DNA of 64,000 nt, taken from NCBI GenBank assembly GCA_934446465.1, contig CAKSEF010000002.1:1-64000 (forward strand), written 5' to 3'. The notes below the pieces were generated by a model. It saw only the letters and a program-made list of their open reading frames with translations. It made no database searches and was not told the DNA's origin. This DNA comes from an uncultured Oscillospiraceae bacterium (lineage in GTDB: Bacteria > Bacillota > Clostridia > Oscillospirales > JAAYXM01). A program made the translations under genes and the position numbers. Below, in pieces: positions 1 to 8,664 of this stretch. Position 1 is the first letter of the stretch. Every line of letters begins with the position of its first letter.

Positions 1-880
1 ATACGGAAAAGCGCTCTGCTGCGTTTTACATGAATTACTATCGTACCCATCCTTTGCTGTTTTTACGTAAAAATGCGCTTGAAGGGTCGGAGTTTTATCG
101 TCCTCTGCAAGATAATAAAACCTTTCTTCCGCGAGTTCTTCTATTCTTTCGAGATCACCGCTATATATGCCGTGAGGTATCTTATCGCCGTTTTTATGCG
201 TGCTTTCGCTCTGCCTGTTCTGCAAATCCGAACGGCTTGTTTTCTGCGCTCCGAAACGCTTCAAACTTTTTGCGCACATCAGCTCCGTTCGCGACGGCAG
301 GAATATTGTCGGGTTCGAGTGCGGGGAAGCTTCCAAGAACACCTCATACACAGCTTAAATTGTCTTTTAAGAAGTTCGGTATCTGCTGTTTAATGATAGT
401 TGTATTCCGCAAATAGCTGTATGCCGCCAAGCGTTGTAAGAACATTTATCTCCGCTCCGTCGTTGATACACATAGTCGTTATTATGCCGTCAAGGCCCTT
501 TTCATGGCATATGTCAAGCACCGCGCGCGATGTATTAGAGGTCTTCGTATAGCCGGCACCCATGCCGAGCCACGTCCATGCACCACCGACAAACATTGTC
601 TTTCTCGGTATATCAAAATGCTTGCATATTATAAAACGATGTACTTTTCTGTCTGTGTTGCAACAGTCCCAACAAGCAGGCGCTGTTTTCCTGAGAATAC
701 CCTCGGGGATTTTTGCATTCGGGTTATAATACATGTCGCGTCCTGCAAACCCGACAACAAGGAGCTTATTGCTTGTGCAACAGCGATAGGCGATATGGTT
801 CTTGCATCTCTTTTCGGTGAGCCGTTCGGTCAGATAAAGGCAAATTCTCCGCTCTCTTACAATCCACGCTTGCTGCACAA
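1..880 (-). pseudogene. GH20-like glycoside hydrolase, decayed
   Basis: The minus strand carries a broken relative of a GH20-type beta-N-acetylhexosaminidase. The stretch around 390-640 reads KHFDIPRKTMFVGGAWTW and then GLDGIITTMCINDGAE. This aligns with the intact GH20-like gene at 6110-7882, which has KHKNFNRPVVFGGGIWTW and EVIVTIWSNDGCE in the same order. After a stop near 390 the homology resumes in another frame (TADTELLKRQFKLC, then FPALEPDNIPAV), which is the usual position of the C-terminal helical part of this fold. Further stops and frame changes run to the window edge. The N-terminal half with the catalytic Asp-Glu pair is not recognisable. The copy is divergent from the intact gene, so it is an old paralog rather than a recent duplicate. 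Confidence 0.7.
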
Positions 881-959
881 ACGGATATGAGGGGTATTAT
901 CCGATGCAGTCTGCATTTTCCGAGGGTGGCAGTGAGGCATTGACTGCGACGCCGGTGTT

Positions 960-1100
960 GCATTAATTGTTGCCCTTGATGAAGATACCGCCTTTGAAGG
1001 GGCAGAAATAAAGGTTTGCGTTATTACGGGGCATGGAGAGAAAATCAGGGGAATTGGCAGCGAAACGAACCTTATCAGCGAAACTGCCGGGGTTATATGA
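960..1100 (+). other. orphan coding-like fragment
   Basis: One plus frame stays open for 46 codons and ends at a TGA at 1098. It reads like the tail of a protein (ALDEDTAFEGAEIKVCV, then GIGSETNLISE), with no start codon or ribosome site before it. It may be the C-terminal end of a deleted secreted protein. I do not recognise the family. Confidence 0.25.
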
Positions 1101-1146
1101 GCCTCGCGCGGGGTTCTTACAATTCGGGCAGCAGTTGAATAAATTT

Positions 1147-1193
1147 ATATGACAGAAGCTCCGGGTCGATAAGATCCGGAGCTTCTGTCATAT
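1147..1193. repeat. perfect 18-bp inverted repeat
   Basis: The arms at 1147-1164 and 1176-1193 are perfectly complementary (ATATGACAGAAGCTCCGG and its reverse complement) around an 11-nt loop. On the minus strand the hairpin is followed by AAATTTATT, so it may be a terminator. It lies between two decayed elements and could also be a mobile-element end. Confidence 0.6.
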
Positions 1194-1199
1194 GTGATC

Positions 1200-1345
1200 G
1201 ATGCGTGTAATAACTTGGTAAAGAAAGTTTGAGGCAGGCTCGGCAGAAGGAACCGTTAGCCGATGTCAATGACATCCGCTGTGAGGAGGAGCCTGAAGGA
1301 AATCGGAGGTAAAACTGAAGAATACAAACCCATTTGATTAGAAAC
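1200..1345 (+). mobile_element. probable group II intron 5' remnant
   Basis: The plus strand contains, in order, ACCGTTAGCCGATGTCAATG, a GACATCCGCTGTGAGGAGG stretch, GAGCCTGAAGGAAATCGGAG and GAATACAAACCC. This succession resembles the conserved domain I region upstream of the reverse transcriptase in bacterial group II introns, where GAGCCTGAAGGAAGCCGGAGG-type strings are typical. No reverse transcriptase and no domain V/VI are visible nearby, so only a 5' scrap would remain. The assignment rests on motif memory. A covariance-model search would settle it. Confidence 0.4.
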
Positions 1346-1433
1346 TCCATCGCACTTGCGAAAAATGCTTTTTTGGCCTCAATGACTTAATTGTATTGAA
1401 TTGCTTGTGTTATACATCACTTACCTCGTTTTG

Positions 1434-2420
1434 TTAAGCGTTTTCTTGCGAGTCTTTCGTCGTCTCCGGTTCAAAGAACTCGTGCGATATCCGGATGCCT
1501 GTGAACTCTTTCCGCAGTTGTTCCAACACGGCACGTTCCTCCTTTGGAGTATATCCGCGGTATTTTTTATAGCATTTGCCAAAATAGGTTGTATTTCCGA
1601 AGCCGCACAAATCCGCAATGTAGGAAAAACTGTAATCCGTAAAACCGAGAGCGCGGTGCGCGCGGAGAACCCGTATCTTTTGGAGATATATAGAATATTT
1701 TTCACCCACGGCTTTCTTGATCAGCGTGTAAAAATCCGTGTGGCACATCTGCGAAATCTTAAGAAGGTCTTCACAGTGTATTTTCCTTGAAAAGTTTTTA
1801 TTCATATACATAACCGTGCGAATTATCGGAATGAGCTTTGCGTCGCGCACCTTACGCACGCGCGCACTCCTTTCCGTCGTGAGAGCAAACTCCGGCAAGG
1901 CAAAAAACTCGTTCAGTCCTTTTAACGCTGTCTGCCAGTCTTCTGATGATTTTTCATAGTTCATCTCTGCAAGCGGTCGCAAAAGCATTTTTCCTTTTGC
2001 GACAGAATTTCTGCCGAGCGACACCACCCGCGGAACATCAAACATAAGCTCCGATGAGAAATTTGATAGAAACGTATGTGCGATGAGCGGCTCGGAAAGC
2101 TCGCCAAGATTTGTTGCAAGAAGCTCGAATCCGAGATTGATGTTTATTATTTCGCTGTCAGTGTCGCATTTGAAAGTATGGATTTCCCCGGGAGGAACTA
2201 TCACAAGCTCGCCCGCTCCTATATTGGTAATTTCTGTGCGGGTGATATGGTTAAAGCTTCCGACGGTGCAATAATAAAACTGCGGGAAGTCGTGGGAGTG
2301 ATATTCAGAAGAGGTTGAAACAACATAGCGCCCGTGTACCTGACGCTCAAACGCATAAAAATGCTCCGTTGCAAAGGTGATTTCCGGATATTCGTCTTTT
2401 GGAACGCTCCCTCTCTTCAT
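1434..2420 (-). CDS. AraC-family transcriptional regulator
   Basis: This 328-aa protein is a cytoplasmic DNA-binding regulator. The first half looks like a cupin-type sensing domain (SEYHSHDFPQFYY, then a GELVIVPPGEIHTF strand pair). The last about 110 residues form an AraC double helix-turn-helix, with SYIADLCGFGNTTYFGKCYKK and the signature ending KKYRGYTPKEER. I chose the start at 2420 because GGAGGCGGAG lies just upstream, whereas the longer start at 2459 has no ribosome site. It sits beside carbohydrate genes and is divergent from the creatininase gene, so it may control the local polysaccharide genes. Its ligand cannot be told from sequence. Confidence 0.88.
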   Translation of the reverse strand: MKRGSVPKDEYPEITFATEHFYAFERQVHGRYVVSTSSEYHSHDFPQFYYCTVGSFNHITRTEITNIGAGELVIVPPGEIHTFKCDTDSEIININLGFELLATNLGELSEPLIAHTFLSNFSSELMFDVPRVVSLGRNSVAKGKMLLRPLAEMNYEKSSEDWQTALKGLNEFFALPEFALTTERSARVRKVRDAKLIPIIRTVMYMNKNFSRKIHCEDLLKISQMCHTDFYTLIKKAVGEKYSIYLQKIRVLRAHRALGFTDYSFSYIADLCGFGNTTYFGKCYKKYRGYTPKEERAVLEQLRKEFTGIRISHEFFEPETTKDSQENA

Positions 2421-2536
2421 AAACTCCGCCTCCACAATGTTCTGAAAATATTTTATCATTACTTACGCTTTTAATCAACAAGAATATGTGATATGACCGA
2501 GTAAATTATAATGTCCGTATTTTAGGTTGCAACAGG

Positions 2537-2828
2537 TTTAATTGTAATGTGTGTTACAATGATTGCAAAAATGTTTGGAAGAGATATTTGCAGAAACAAG
2601 GGCTGCATTAAATAAGCGAAGAATTCTAAAAAATCAGATGGAATGAAGGCAATAATTCATGAGGGCTTAATGGGCGCATAGCAAAAGCAACCGCGCGCCT
2701 TTCGGGCGAAAAGCCTGCAAAAAACTTCAAGATATTTAAAGAAGATGAATATCTCTTGCGTCATGCAATGGAAACATACTTCGATAAATCATATTTTGAA
2801 AAATTTGCGTTAGGGACAAATAATAGCA
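2537..2828 (+). pseudogene. internally deleted creatininase copy
   Basis: This is a truncated tandem duplicate of the gene at 2987-3880. Positions 2537-2626 match 2934-3023, covering the promoter-proximal leader and the first dozen codons. Positions 2639-2828 match the last about 190 bp of the same gene, including its stop region and the TTTGCGTTAGGGACA tail. About 700 bp of the middle is missing, replaced by a short AT-rich junction near 2627-2638. The GTG start has become CAG. What remains cannot encode an enzyme. Confidence 0.85.
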
Positions 2829-2883
2829 TTTGCAGGCATAAAACTTGCAGATGTTGCTTTTTTCATCACCATATACGCAAAAA

Positions 2884-2924
2884 TGTACAATATGGCGAAA
2901 GTGTGCTCTTATATATGTTATATT
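2884..2924 (+). promoter_or_regulatory. shared-element promoter before creatininase gene
   Basis: The element TGTACAATATGGCGAAA (2884-2900) lies 35 bp upstream of a -10-like TATATT (2919-2924). The same element at the same spacing precedes the genes at 8762 and 7882. It lies over the -35 position, as expected for an activator or repressor site. A second TATAAT lies at 2952-2957. Confidence 0.5.
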
Positions 2925-2986
2925 TAAAATAACTTTAATTGTAATGTGCGTTATAATAATCGTAAAAATATTAGGGAGAGATATTT

Positions 2987-3880
2987 GTGGAAACAAGGTG
3001 GTTGTATTCAACAAGCGAAGAATTTGAAAAACTCAGAGAAAAAGCAAACAGAACCTGCGTAATACCTATGGGATGCGTTGAAAAGCACAGCTTGCACTGT
3101 CCGCTCGGCACGGATATAATAAAAGGAAGCCACGTTGCTCACCTCGCATCACAGCTTGAAACCGTATGTATTTTCCCTGACTTTGTGTTTGGTGATGTGC
3201 CTTGCGGTGCTCATGCGAAGCGTCCGGCAGGATCAATATGCCTTGATGTGCGCACACAGATGCTTCTGCTCGAACAGCTGTGCGATGAGATAGCGGCAAA
3301 CGGGTTCAATAAAATTCTTGTAGCAAATTCTCATGGCGGAAATCTTCCCTGGCTCCAGACATTTTCAAGAAACCTTGGAGGCAAACCGCATAAGTATGTT
3401 TTTGCATATACGCACATTCCTGAAATGATCCCGCGCAAAATGGGTGAAATTCTCCTTGAAAAAGGAACGGGTTCGATCCCGGAACTTGCACCCGAGGACG
3501 AAGAACTTATAATCAAATATCATAAAGAAAATATGCTAACCGGACATGCATGCATGAATGAAGCTGCGCTGACGATGGCAGTGGCCCCCGAATCCATACA
3601 TCTTGACAGGCTTGGAATTGAGAGCGGGGCGAAGCGTGATATTCCGGAACTCCAAAAACTTATTGATGCGGACGTGAGAATAGCATCGGACGGATGGAGA
3701 CATTTCTTTCCCGATTGGTATGAAGGTGACGATCCATACGGGCTTAATGAGCGCATAGCAAAAGCAACCGCGCGCCTTTCAAGCGAAAAGCTTGCAAAAA
3801 CCTACAAGGCATTTAAGGAAGATGAATATCTCTTGCGTTGTGCAAAGGAAACATACTTTGATAAATCATATTTTGAATAA
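2987..3880 (+). CDS. creatininase-family amidohydrolase
   Basis: This 297-aa protein belongs to the creatininase (creatinine amidohydrolase) superfamily of metal-dependent cyclic amide hydrolases. The metal-binding stretch reads GCVEKHSLHCPLGTD near residue 29, matching the family pattern GSxEqHGpHLPlgTD. A second conserved block, ANSHGGN, lies near residue 112. Two of the usual glycines and a leucine are replaced (KHSLHC), so the substrate is probably not creatinine. The start is GTG with GGGAG 7 nt upstream. It lies among hexosaminidase and lyase genes and shares their upstream promoter element, so a role in handling an amide-bearing sugar breakdown product is a reasonable inference. A deleted duplicate lies immediately upstream. 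Confidence 0.85.
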   Translation: METRWLYSTSEEFEKLREKANRTCVIPMGCVEKHSLHCPLGTDIIKGSHVAHLASQLETVCIFPDFVFGDVPCGAHAKRPAGSICLDVRTQMLLLEQLCDEIAANGFNKILVANSHGGNLPWLQTFSRNLGGKPHKYVFAYTHIPEMIPRKMGEILLEKGTGSIPELAPEDEELIIKYHKENMLTGHACMNEAALTMAVAPESIHLDRLGIESGAKRDIPELQKLIDADVRIASDGWRHFFPDWYEGDDPYGLNERIAKATARLSSEKLAKTYKAFKEDEYLLRCAKETYFDKSYFE

Positions 3881-4023
3881 TTTGCGTTAGGGACAGATAA
3901 TGGCATCCTAAGCACGGGTCCCTGTATGTTATCTCCTCCTCTTTTGACGGTGCCTGTCCGCAGAAACGTTGACGCAGACTTGCCCGCGACGGAAAATTAC
4001 CGCTGCGCGCTTATGGTACGCCT

Positions 4024-4057
4024 TATAATCAGAGAGAAAATCACAGTTTGTGATTTT
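4024..4057 (+). promoter_or_regulatory. -10 box with perfect inverted-repeat operator
   Basis: A TATAAT hexamer (4024-4029) is followed after 7 bp by AAAATCACA-GTT-TGTGATTTT. This is a perfect inverted repeat with 9-bp arms at 4037-4045 and 4049-4057. It sits over or just past the expected transcription start and 20 bp before the AGGAGG site of the 621-aa gene, so a repressor site is likely. No convincing -35 is visible. Confidence 0.5.
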
Positions 4058-4091
4058 GATTTTATAAAATTAAAACAGGAGGTTTTTAAAA

Positions 4092-5957
4092 ATGAAAAAG
4101 CTTTTTTCAATTATTCTTATCACAGTAATGGTTATTTCCCTTGCTCCGGGAGTTTTTGCAGACGGAACATCAGCAACGGATGGATCAAATCTTGTCCGTG
4201 CGTACAACTTTGATTTTGGCGCGGCAGGATACACGGGTGTGGCAGGGCAGACGGGAACTTCGGAGATCGGGTATGAGACGCTTAAAATCTTTGGTGACCC
4301 GGAAGGAGAAATAAATCCCACATGGTCAAAAGCAGACGCACCGCAGTGGGTTGTTGACGGTCATGCCCGCGCAACGAATATTGCGCTTACCACGGTTGAA
4401 AGCGGGAATAAGCAGGCAAACGCGCTGTATTGGTCTGCGTTTGGTACGCGGGCATATCAGAACGGTGTCGCAACAAATACACATGCTGTGGCAATAAGAC
4501 TTAAAATCGACAAGCCCGGAACATACATTCCCGAGCTTACATACCACGCGCGCCCGGATTTGTGCATATTTGATATTTATCTTGTGCCGGCCAACTCCGA
4601 AATCATGACACCTGCGAATAAAGGCTATGTAACGATCCACCAAACTAAAGGAGAAAACAACGCAAACTTATTAAATCGGGTCATAAACAATGCGGCCGCT
4701 TATAAGCTCGGAACTCTTGATATGTATGCGAAAGAAGCGGGAAGAGTTTCCACTTATCTCATAGGAGAGCACGCATTGAATGCGTTCACCGTTACAGAAG
4801 AAACCAAAGGAGAATATTATCTGTTCTTCCGTACCAACGGCGTAAATGATATCTTGAAGAAAGAATACGGTAACGGTAACGGCGCTGCGATTAACGTGAA
4901 TCTCTTTTCTTTCGGTCTTTATACAGAGGATACAGGGACGGAAGAACCGACCGTGCAGGAAAAGACAGAAGCAGAATTTACTCCTTCAACCGATGATTCT
5001 TATATCGGAGCTCCCGAGAAGGTAACTGTAACAACGCTTGCCCGCTATGGCGAGACATCTGCCGTTATCGGAACAAAGGATGTCTCCTATGGCGAAATTG
5101 CAACAGTTGATGCTGTTCCGAAAACCGTAACAAGGGAAGATGGCACATACAGCTTTTTTTGCTGGGCAAAAGGTCTTGAAGACGGTGCAAGCAGGCAGAT
5201 TCTTTCCACAAGCAATGCCGAAATCTCTTACAAGCCGCACGAAGGCGCAAACTATCTCATTGCAGTTTATGAAAAAGAGGGCGGGGCGAAGGAAGCTTTC
5301 TATAACAACAACGGTCAGCTTCTTACCGACCTTGCAATTGCGGATGGCGTTCTCCCCGCTCTTCCGGCAATGGCAGGCAGAGGAAACGCAACATCATGGA
5401 TACAGCGCGGTACAAACAATGAGTTTGCAGGCGGGGCAACTGCCCCGACAAGCGGCGACATGGTCTTTATGGCAAAGTATGATGAAATTGAGAACAACAT
5501 CACAATAAACGGCAAAAGCTATTCTTACGGCGATGTTGTTTCCTGCAAGGACATTGTTGACAGCATGGAAAACTTCAGCTGCTTCACAAGAAAAATCGGT
5601 GATGCCGATGCCGAAATCATAAGCATTGACGAGAATTACTCTTTTGCCGCATACACCGATTGCACAATCGAGGCAGTTTGCGAGGGCCCGGTAGAGATCG
5701 CCAGTCCGAAAAAGATTGCGCTTTCCACCTTCTCGGTGGGTGATAGGCTCACTGCGATTATGGCAGAGTTCATCGGCTTTGAGAATGCCAAGGAAAAGGG
5801 CATTATGTTCGGCAGCAAGAAAATTGCAATGATAAGTAACAAAGTACAGTTTACAATAACAAACGGTACTGCTGCTGACGTTACCGTAACAGGCTATGCA
5901 ATAGTTGGAAATGACAAATACATCGACGGTAAAATCACCGTTGACGCCGCAAAATAA
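4092..5957 (+). CDS. secreted multidomain surface protein, 621 aa
   Basis: An AGGAGG site precedes this exported protein. Residues 1-23 form a signal peptide ending VFA. Residues about 36-280 are a beta-rich module whose DNA is identical over 665 bp to the N-terminal module of the 2364-aa protein. Motifs include KPGTYIPELTYHA, IFDIYLVPA and GEYYLFFRTNG. Residues 300-410 and 430-520 look like InlB-type repeats (FFCWAKGLEDG, then LIAVYEK). The last about 80 residues (MAEFIGFENAKEKGIMFGS) resemble the C-terminus of the 769-aa protein at 59772. No SLH, LPXTG or catalytic domain is visible. A role in binding carbohydrate at the cell surface is an inference from context. A strong terminator follows. 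Confidence 0.8.
   Translation: MKKLFSIILITVMVISLAPGVFADGTSATDGSNLVRAYNFDFGAAGYTGVAGQTGTSEIGYETLKIFGDPEGEINPTWSKADAPQWVVDGHARATNIALTTVESGNKQANALYWSAFGTRAYQNGVATNTHAVAIRLKIDKPGTYIPELTYHARPDLCIFDIYLVPANSEIMTPANKGYVTIHQTKGENNANLLNRVINNAAAYKLGTLDMYAKEAGRVSTYLIGEHALNAFTVTEETKGEYYLFFRTNGVNDILKKEYGNGNGAAINVNLFSFGLYTEDTGTEEPTVQEKTEAEFTPSTDDSYIGAPEKVTVTTLARYGETSAVIGTKDVSYGEIATVDAVPKTVTREDGTYSFFCWAKGLEDGASRQILSTSNAEISYKPHEGANYLIAVYEKEGGAKEAFYNNNGQLLTDLAIADGVLPALPAMAGRGNATSWIQRGTNNEFAGGATAPTSGDMVFMAKYDEIENNITINGKSYSYGDVVSCKDIVDSMENFSCFTRKIGDADAEIISIDENYSFAAYTDCTIEAVCEGPVEIASPKKIALSTFSVGDRLTAIMAEFIGFENAKEKGIMFGSKKIAMISNKVQFTITNGTAADVTVTGYAIVGNDKYIDGKITVDAAK
4208..4872 (+). repeat. 665-bp tract identical to 8872-9536 (copy 1)
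   Basis: From CTTTGATTTTGG to AATACGGTA the sequence is base-for-base identical to 8872-9536, at an offset of 4664. Identity includes all synonymous positions. It fades within 20 bp past the 3' end and stops sharply at the 5' end, where the signal-peptide regions differ. This is a recent duplication or gene conversion of one protein module. Confidence 0.93.
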
Positions 5958-5976
5958 ACCAAACAAACAATAAGAC

Positions 5977-6013
5977 AACCGCTCGGGAGGAATTTCTCCC
6001 GAGCGGTTTGTTT
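5977..6013 (+). terminator. rho-independent terminator
   Basis: A 13-bp perfect stem (AACCGCTCGGGAG with its complement) around a GAATTT loop is followed by TGTTT. It ends the 621-aa gene. Confidence 0.9.
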
Positions 6014-6109
6014 AAGAAAAAGTTGAAAAAGCATACACTGTATGACAAAACAATTTTGTCAACAGCTTTTATTGATCAGATTAGTGCCGAGCACCTTTTA
6101 AAAGAAAAA

Positions 6110-7882
6110 TTACATCGTATGAATATACATAAAATCATTCGCGGAGAGCCATTTGCACTTCTGCCCCTGAATAAGCTCGGGCTCAAGTTCTTCTATCACA
6201 CTTATCTTGCCGTCGAGGTAATCGTTTATAACTCTTCCGACATGGCGCAAGCGCTCAATTGCCGCACCGTAGCGGCACATGATATTCTCAAAGCCGTGTG
6301 CCTTATAATCGCGGTACCACACTTCACGGTGGAGAGTATGAAGCTTTTCAAAATCCGCAATGATTTCGGGGAGTTTATTATCAGCAAAGCTTCGGAGATA
6401 TTCTTTATCCCCTGCCTTATAGCGGTTACGGAGATTTAAGTGAATTTCACACTTATGCAAGCATGCGCGAAATGCAGCGAGAATGTATTCCGTATTTTCA
6501 TACTTTTCAATAACGGCAATTGCATCCGTAAGATACTTTTTAGCCGCAGAAAGGTCAAAATCAAAGCACAGAAGGTTAATCAGCGGATCGCTCCAGAGAA
6601 TGTGCTTTCCGGCGCGGATTGCACCGTCCTCACGGAAGAAGAAATCGCTTATTGCATGGGAAAGCTCTTCCGTCATGCCGGTTGTAAAGTGCGCCATTTC
6701 CCATATATCTTCTTTCGTGCAGTCTTCTCCCTTCCAGCAGTATTCGGAGAAGAGCGAAAGCTGCGGAAGTGCCAGCATATGGCTGGTTTCACAGCCGTCG
6801 TTTGACCAGATGGTAACTATAACCTCGGGAACGCCGCCGCGAAGCACCTCTTCCATAGCGGGCTTCATTGTGTTGTAGGTGTGGTCATAGTTCGGAACAA
6901 AGCCGTCCCACGTCCAGATGCCGCCACCGAAAACAACCGGACGGTTGAAGTTTTTGTGTTTTTCTATATTTATCTTATAAAACTCGTTGTTTGTGTGGTA
7001 ATAATCCCAGAAAACCATATCCGCATCGGGCATTGCGTCTATTGCATACTGCGGAACAACAACATGGGGCATATAATCCTCTTCCTTGCTCTTTTCAACG
7101 AGCGAGAAGTACATATCGCTCCACATCAACGGGCGGAAGCCGTATTTTTTGCAAAGACCGCAAACTCTGCCGAGATGCTCGGAAAAGATTTCAAAGCGGT
7201 CGCGCATACCGTGCTTGACAAGATACTGCCCGAGGCCGAGCCCCGCGGTTTCGTCACAGCCGATATGAATACGATTTGTGCGGAACGCAGAGCGCATGGT
7301 TGCAATGCAGCTTTCAATAAATTTATACGTTTTTTCCTCACCGACAAGAAGAACCTTTGCATTCTCGGCGATTTCGTCGTTTACGGAATAACGCAAAAAC
7401 TGCTCCATATGGCCCAATGTCTGTATGCAAGGAATTACCTCAATGCCAAGCTGCGCCGCGAAATCGTCAATTCCGCGAAGTTCTTCAACGGTATATCTTC
7501 CGCGCTGATAGCCGAGATAAGGATAATCCTTTACCTCATATGTGTCTTCCGTATAAAGCATCAGCATATTATAGCCGTGGGCAGCAAGATATTTTATGTA
7601 TGTCTTTACCGACTCCGGACGCATAACGCCGCCGCGCGACATATCAAGCATTGCGCCAAGCGTTTTAAGCGAGGGTTGCTCGCAAATTTCAAAGCTTTTC
7701 CCGCCTTCGGAAATCTCTTTGGCGAGAAGCGTATATGCACGGCACATTGCGGGGATTGTGTTGCCTCCAACAGTTGCGTTTTCGCCGTCGTATTTTACAT
7801 AAACACCGTTATACTCGGTTTCTGTAATGTTCTGCGGAAACGCAACGTCAAAAAGCTCTGTTATCATATTTTTTATTTCCAT
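6110..7882 (-). CDS. GH20-type beta-N-acetylhexosaminidase-like protein
   Basis: This 590-aa protein has the GH20 TIM-barrel layout. A short N-terminal alpha/beta domain leads to LGAMLDMSRGGVMRPE and then a barrel. Key features include VIPCIQTLGHMEQFL and RIHIGCDET, whose Asp-Glu pair is the GH20 catalytic site. GIWTWDGFVPN and VTIWSNDGCE follow. The remaining about 180 residues are a helical C-terminal domain. GH20 enzymes remove terminal N-acetylhexosamines by substrate-assisted catalysis. No signal peptide is present, so it acts in the cytoplasm on imported oligosaccharides. AAGGAG precedes the ATG. Its promoter shares an element with the creatininase and lyase genes, which suggests coordinated use of an amino-sugar-containing glycan. 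Confidence 0.85.
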   Translation of the reverse strand: MEIKNMITELFDVAFPQNITETEYNGVYVKYDGENATVGGNTIPAMCRAYTLLAKEISEGGKSFEICEQPSLKTLGAMLDMSRGGVMRPESVKTYIKYLAAHGYNMLMLYTEDTYEVKDYPYLGYQRGRYTVEELRGIDDFAAQLGIEVIPCIQTLGHMEQFLRYSVNDEIAENAKVLLVGEEKTYKFIESCIATMRSAFRTNRIHIGCDETAGLGLGQYLVKHGMRDRFEIFSEHLGRVCGLCKKYGFRPLMWSDMYFSLVEKSKEEDYMPHVVVPQYAIDAMPDADMVFWDYYHTNNEFYKINIEKHKNFNRPVVFGGGIWTWDGFVPNYDHTYNTMKPAMEEVLRGGVPEVIVTIWSNDGCETSHMLALPQLSLFSEYCWKGEDCTKEDIWEMAHFTTGMTEELSHAISDFFFREDGAIRAGKHILWSDPLINLLCFDFDLSAAKKYLTDAIAVIEKYENTEYILAAFRACLHKCEIHLNLRNRYKAGDKEYLRSFADNKLPEIIADFEKLHTLHREVWYRDYKAHGFENIMCRYGAAIERLRHVGRVINDYLDGKISVIEELEPELIQGQKCKWLSANDFMYIHTM

Positions 7883-7911
7883 TGCTATTCTCCTTTTCTG
7901 TTGTCAAGTAC

Positions 7912-7952
7912 ATTAAAACACATCTTATGGATTTTTTTCGCATTATCGTACA
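7912..7952 (-). promoter_or_regulatory. shared-element promoter before GH20-like gene
   Basis: On the minus strand TGTACGATAATGCGAAA begins at 7952, and the -10-like TTTAAT lies 35 bp further on (7917-7912), after TGTG. Element, order and spacing match the promoters at 2884 and 8665. Confidence 0.5.
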
Positions 7953-8136
7953 TTTATCATAAACTGTGGGTCGATAACTTTATCTGTCAGTGTATCCTTC
8001 ATATACATATAAACGTTATACAGAGCAAGAAGATTCCATGCTTCCAAAGTATCCTGACTGCGCTGTACAAGGTTTACCGGCTCATAAACGCCACGAGGCC
8101 GAATAAGCTCAATATCGTTGCCGTGAAGCCCGCCGA
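7943..8136 (-). pseudogene. orphan C-terminal gene fragment
   Basis: The minus frame ending at 7943 is open for about 64 codons and is clearly protein-like (NDIELIRPRGVYEPVNLVQ, then DTLEAWNLLALYNVYMYMKD, ending MINVR). It begins right after an in-frame TAG and has no start. It is the C-terminus of an otherwise deleted gene. I do not recognise the family. Its last codons overlap the shared promoter element of the GH20-like gene. Positions 8140-8340 beyond it hold only a short unrecognised open frame. Confidence 0.55.
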
Positions 8137-8350
8137 TCTAACCGCTTGCAGCAGGATCTGATTCGTTTGCGAAAGCACGGAGTTTATCCTACGGGGATTT
8201 ACGATATTGCGCGCCGGTATATAACGGACGGCAACCGGGCGACAGAAGCCGCCGCTGTCTGCGGTTCCGGCGGCTGTTCATTCCTTTGCCGCGCATACGT
8301 AAAAAGTATGTCTCTGTTCTGTTATTAAAAATAATTTCAAGGAGATAAAA

Positions 8351-8540
8351 ATGCGAATTATTATAGATGCAGACGGGGATCTCGGTGTTGATGTTTCCGT
8401 TTCGGCCGCAAAAAATTACGGGCTTTAAGTTCGTATTCTCTGTGATACGACACACATTTGATAAAGACGGTGCGGAAACTCATATTTTGTCGCAAGAGAC
8501 CTCCGGCACCACGGGAAATATTGAAACTGTGCGCCTGTGA
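8351..8540 (+). pseudogene. YaiI/YqxD-family (DUF188) remnant
   Basis: An AGGAG site and ATG begin a protein matching the start of the YaiI/YqxD family. MRIIIDADGDLGVDVSVSAAKNYGL is split here as MRIIIDADGD and VSAAKNYGL. It hits a TAA, reads on in the same frame as VRILCDTTH, then shifts frame to FDKDGAETHILS and stops at 8538. Family members normally have about 150 residues. The C-terminal two thirds are gone. It therefore carries a stop, a frameshift and a truncation. Confidence 0.7.
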
Positions 8541-8664
8541 ACACAGATTAGCATCTGAAATCACCATACCCCTAAAAAATACAGTTCATTATATGGGCAA
8601 CTAGGTGAAATATAAGAAAACAGCTTGTTTTTCATGACTCACACGCGGCTGCACTTCCTAAAAA

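Noticed and set aside
6881..8161. 426-codon plus-strand open frame
   Set aside because: It is antisense to the GH20-like gene, has no family-like sequence, and its codons mirror the real gene.
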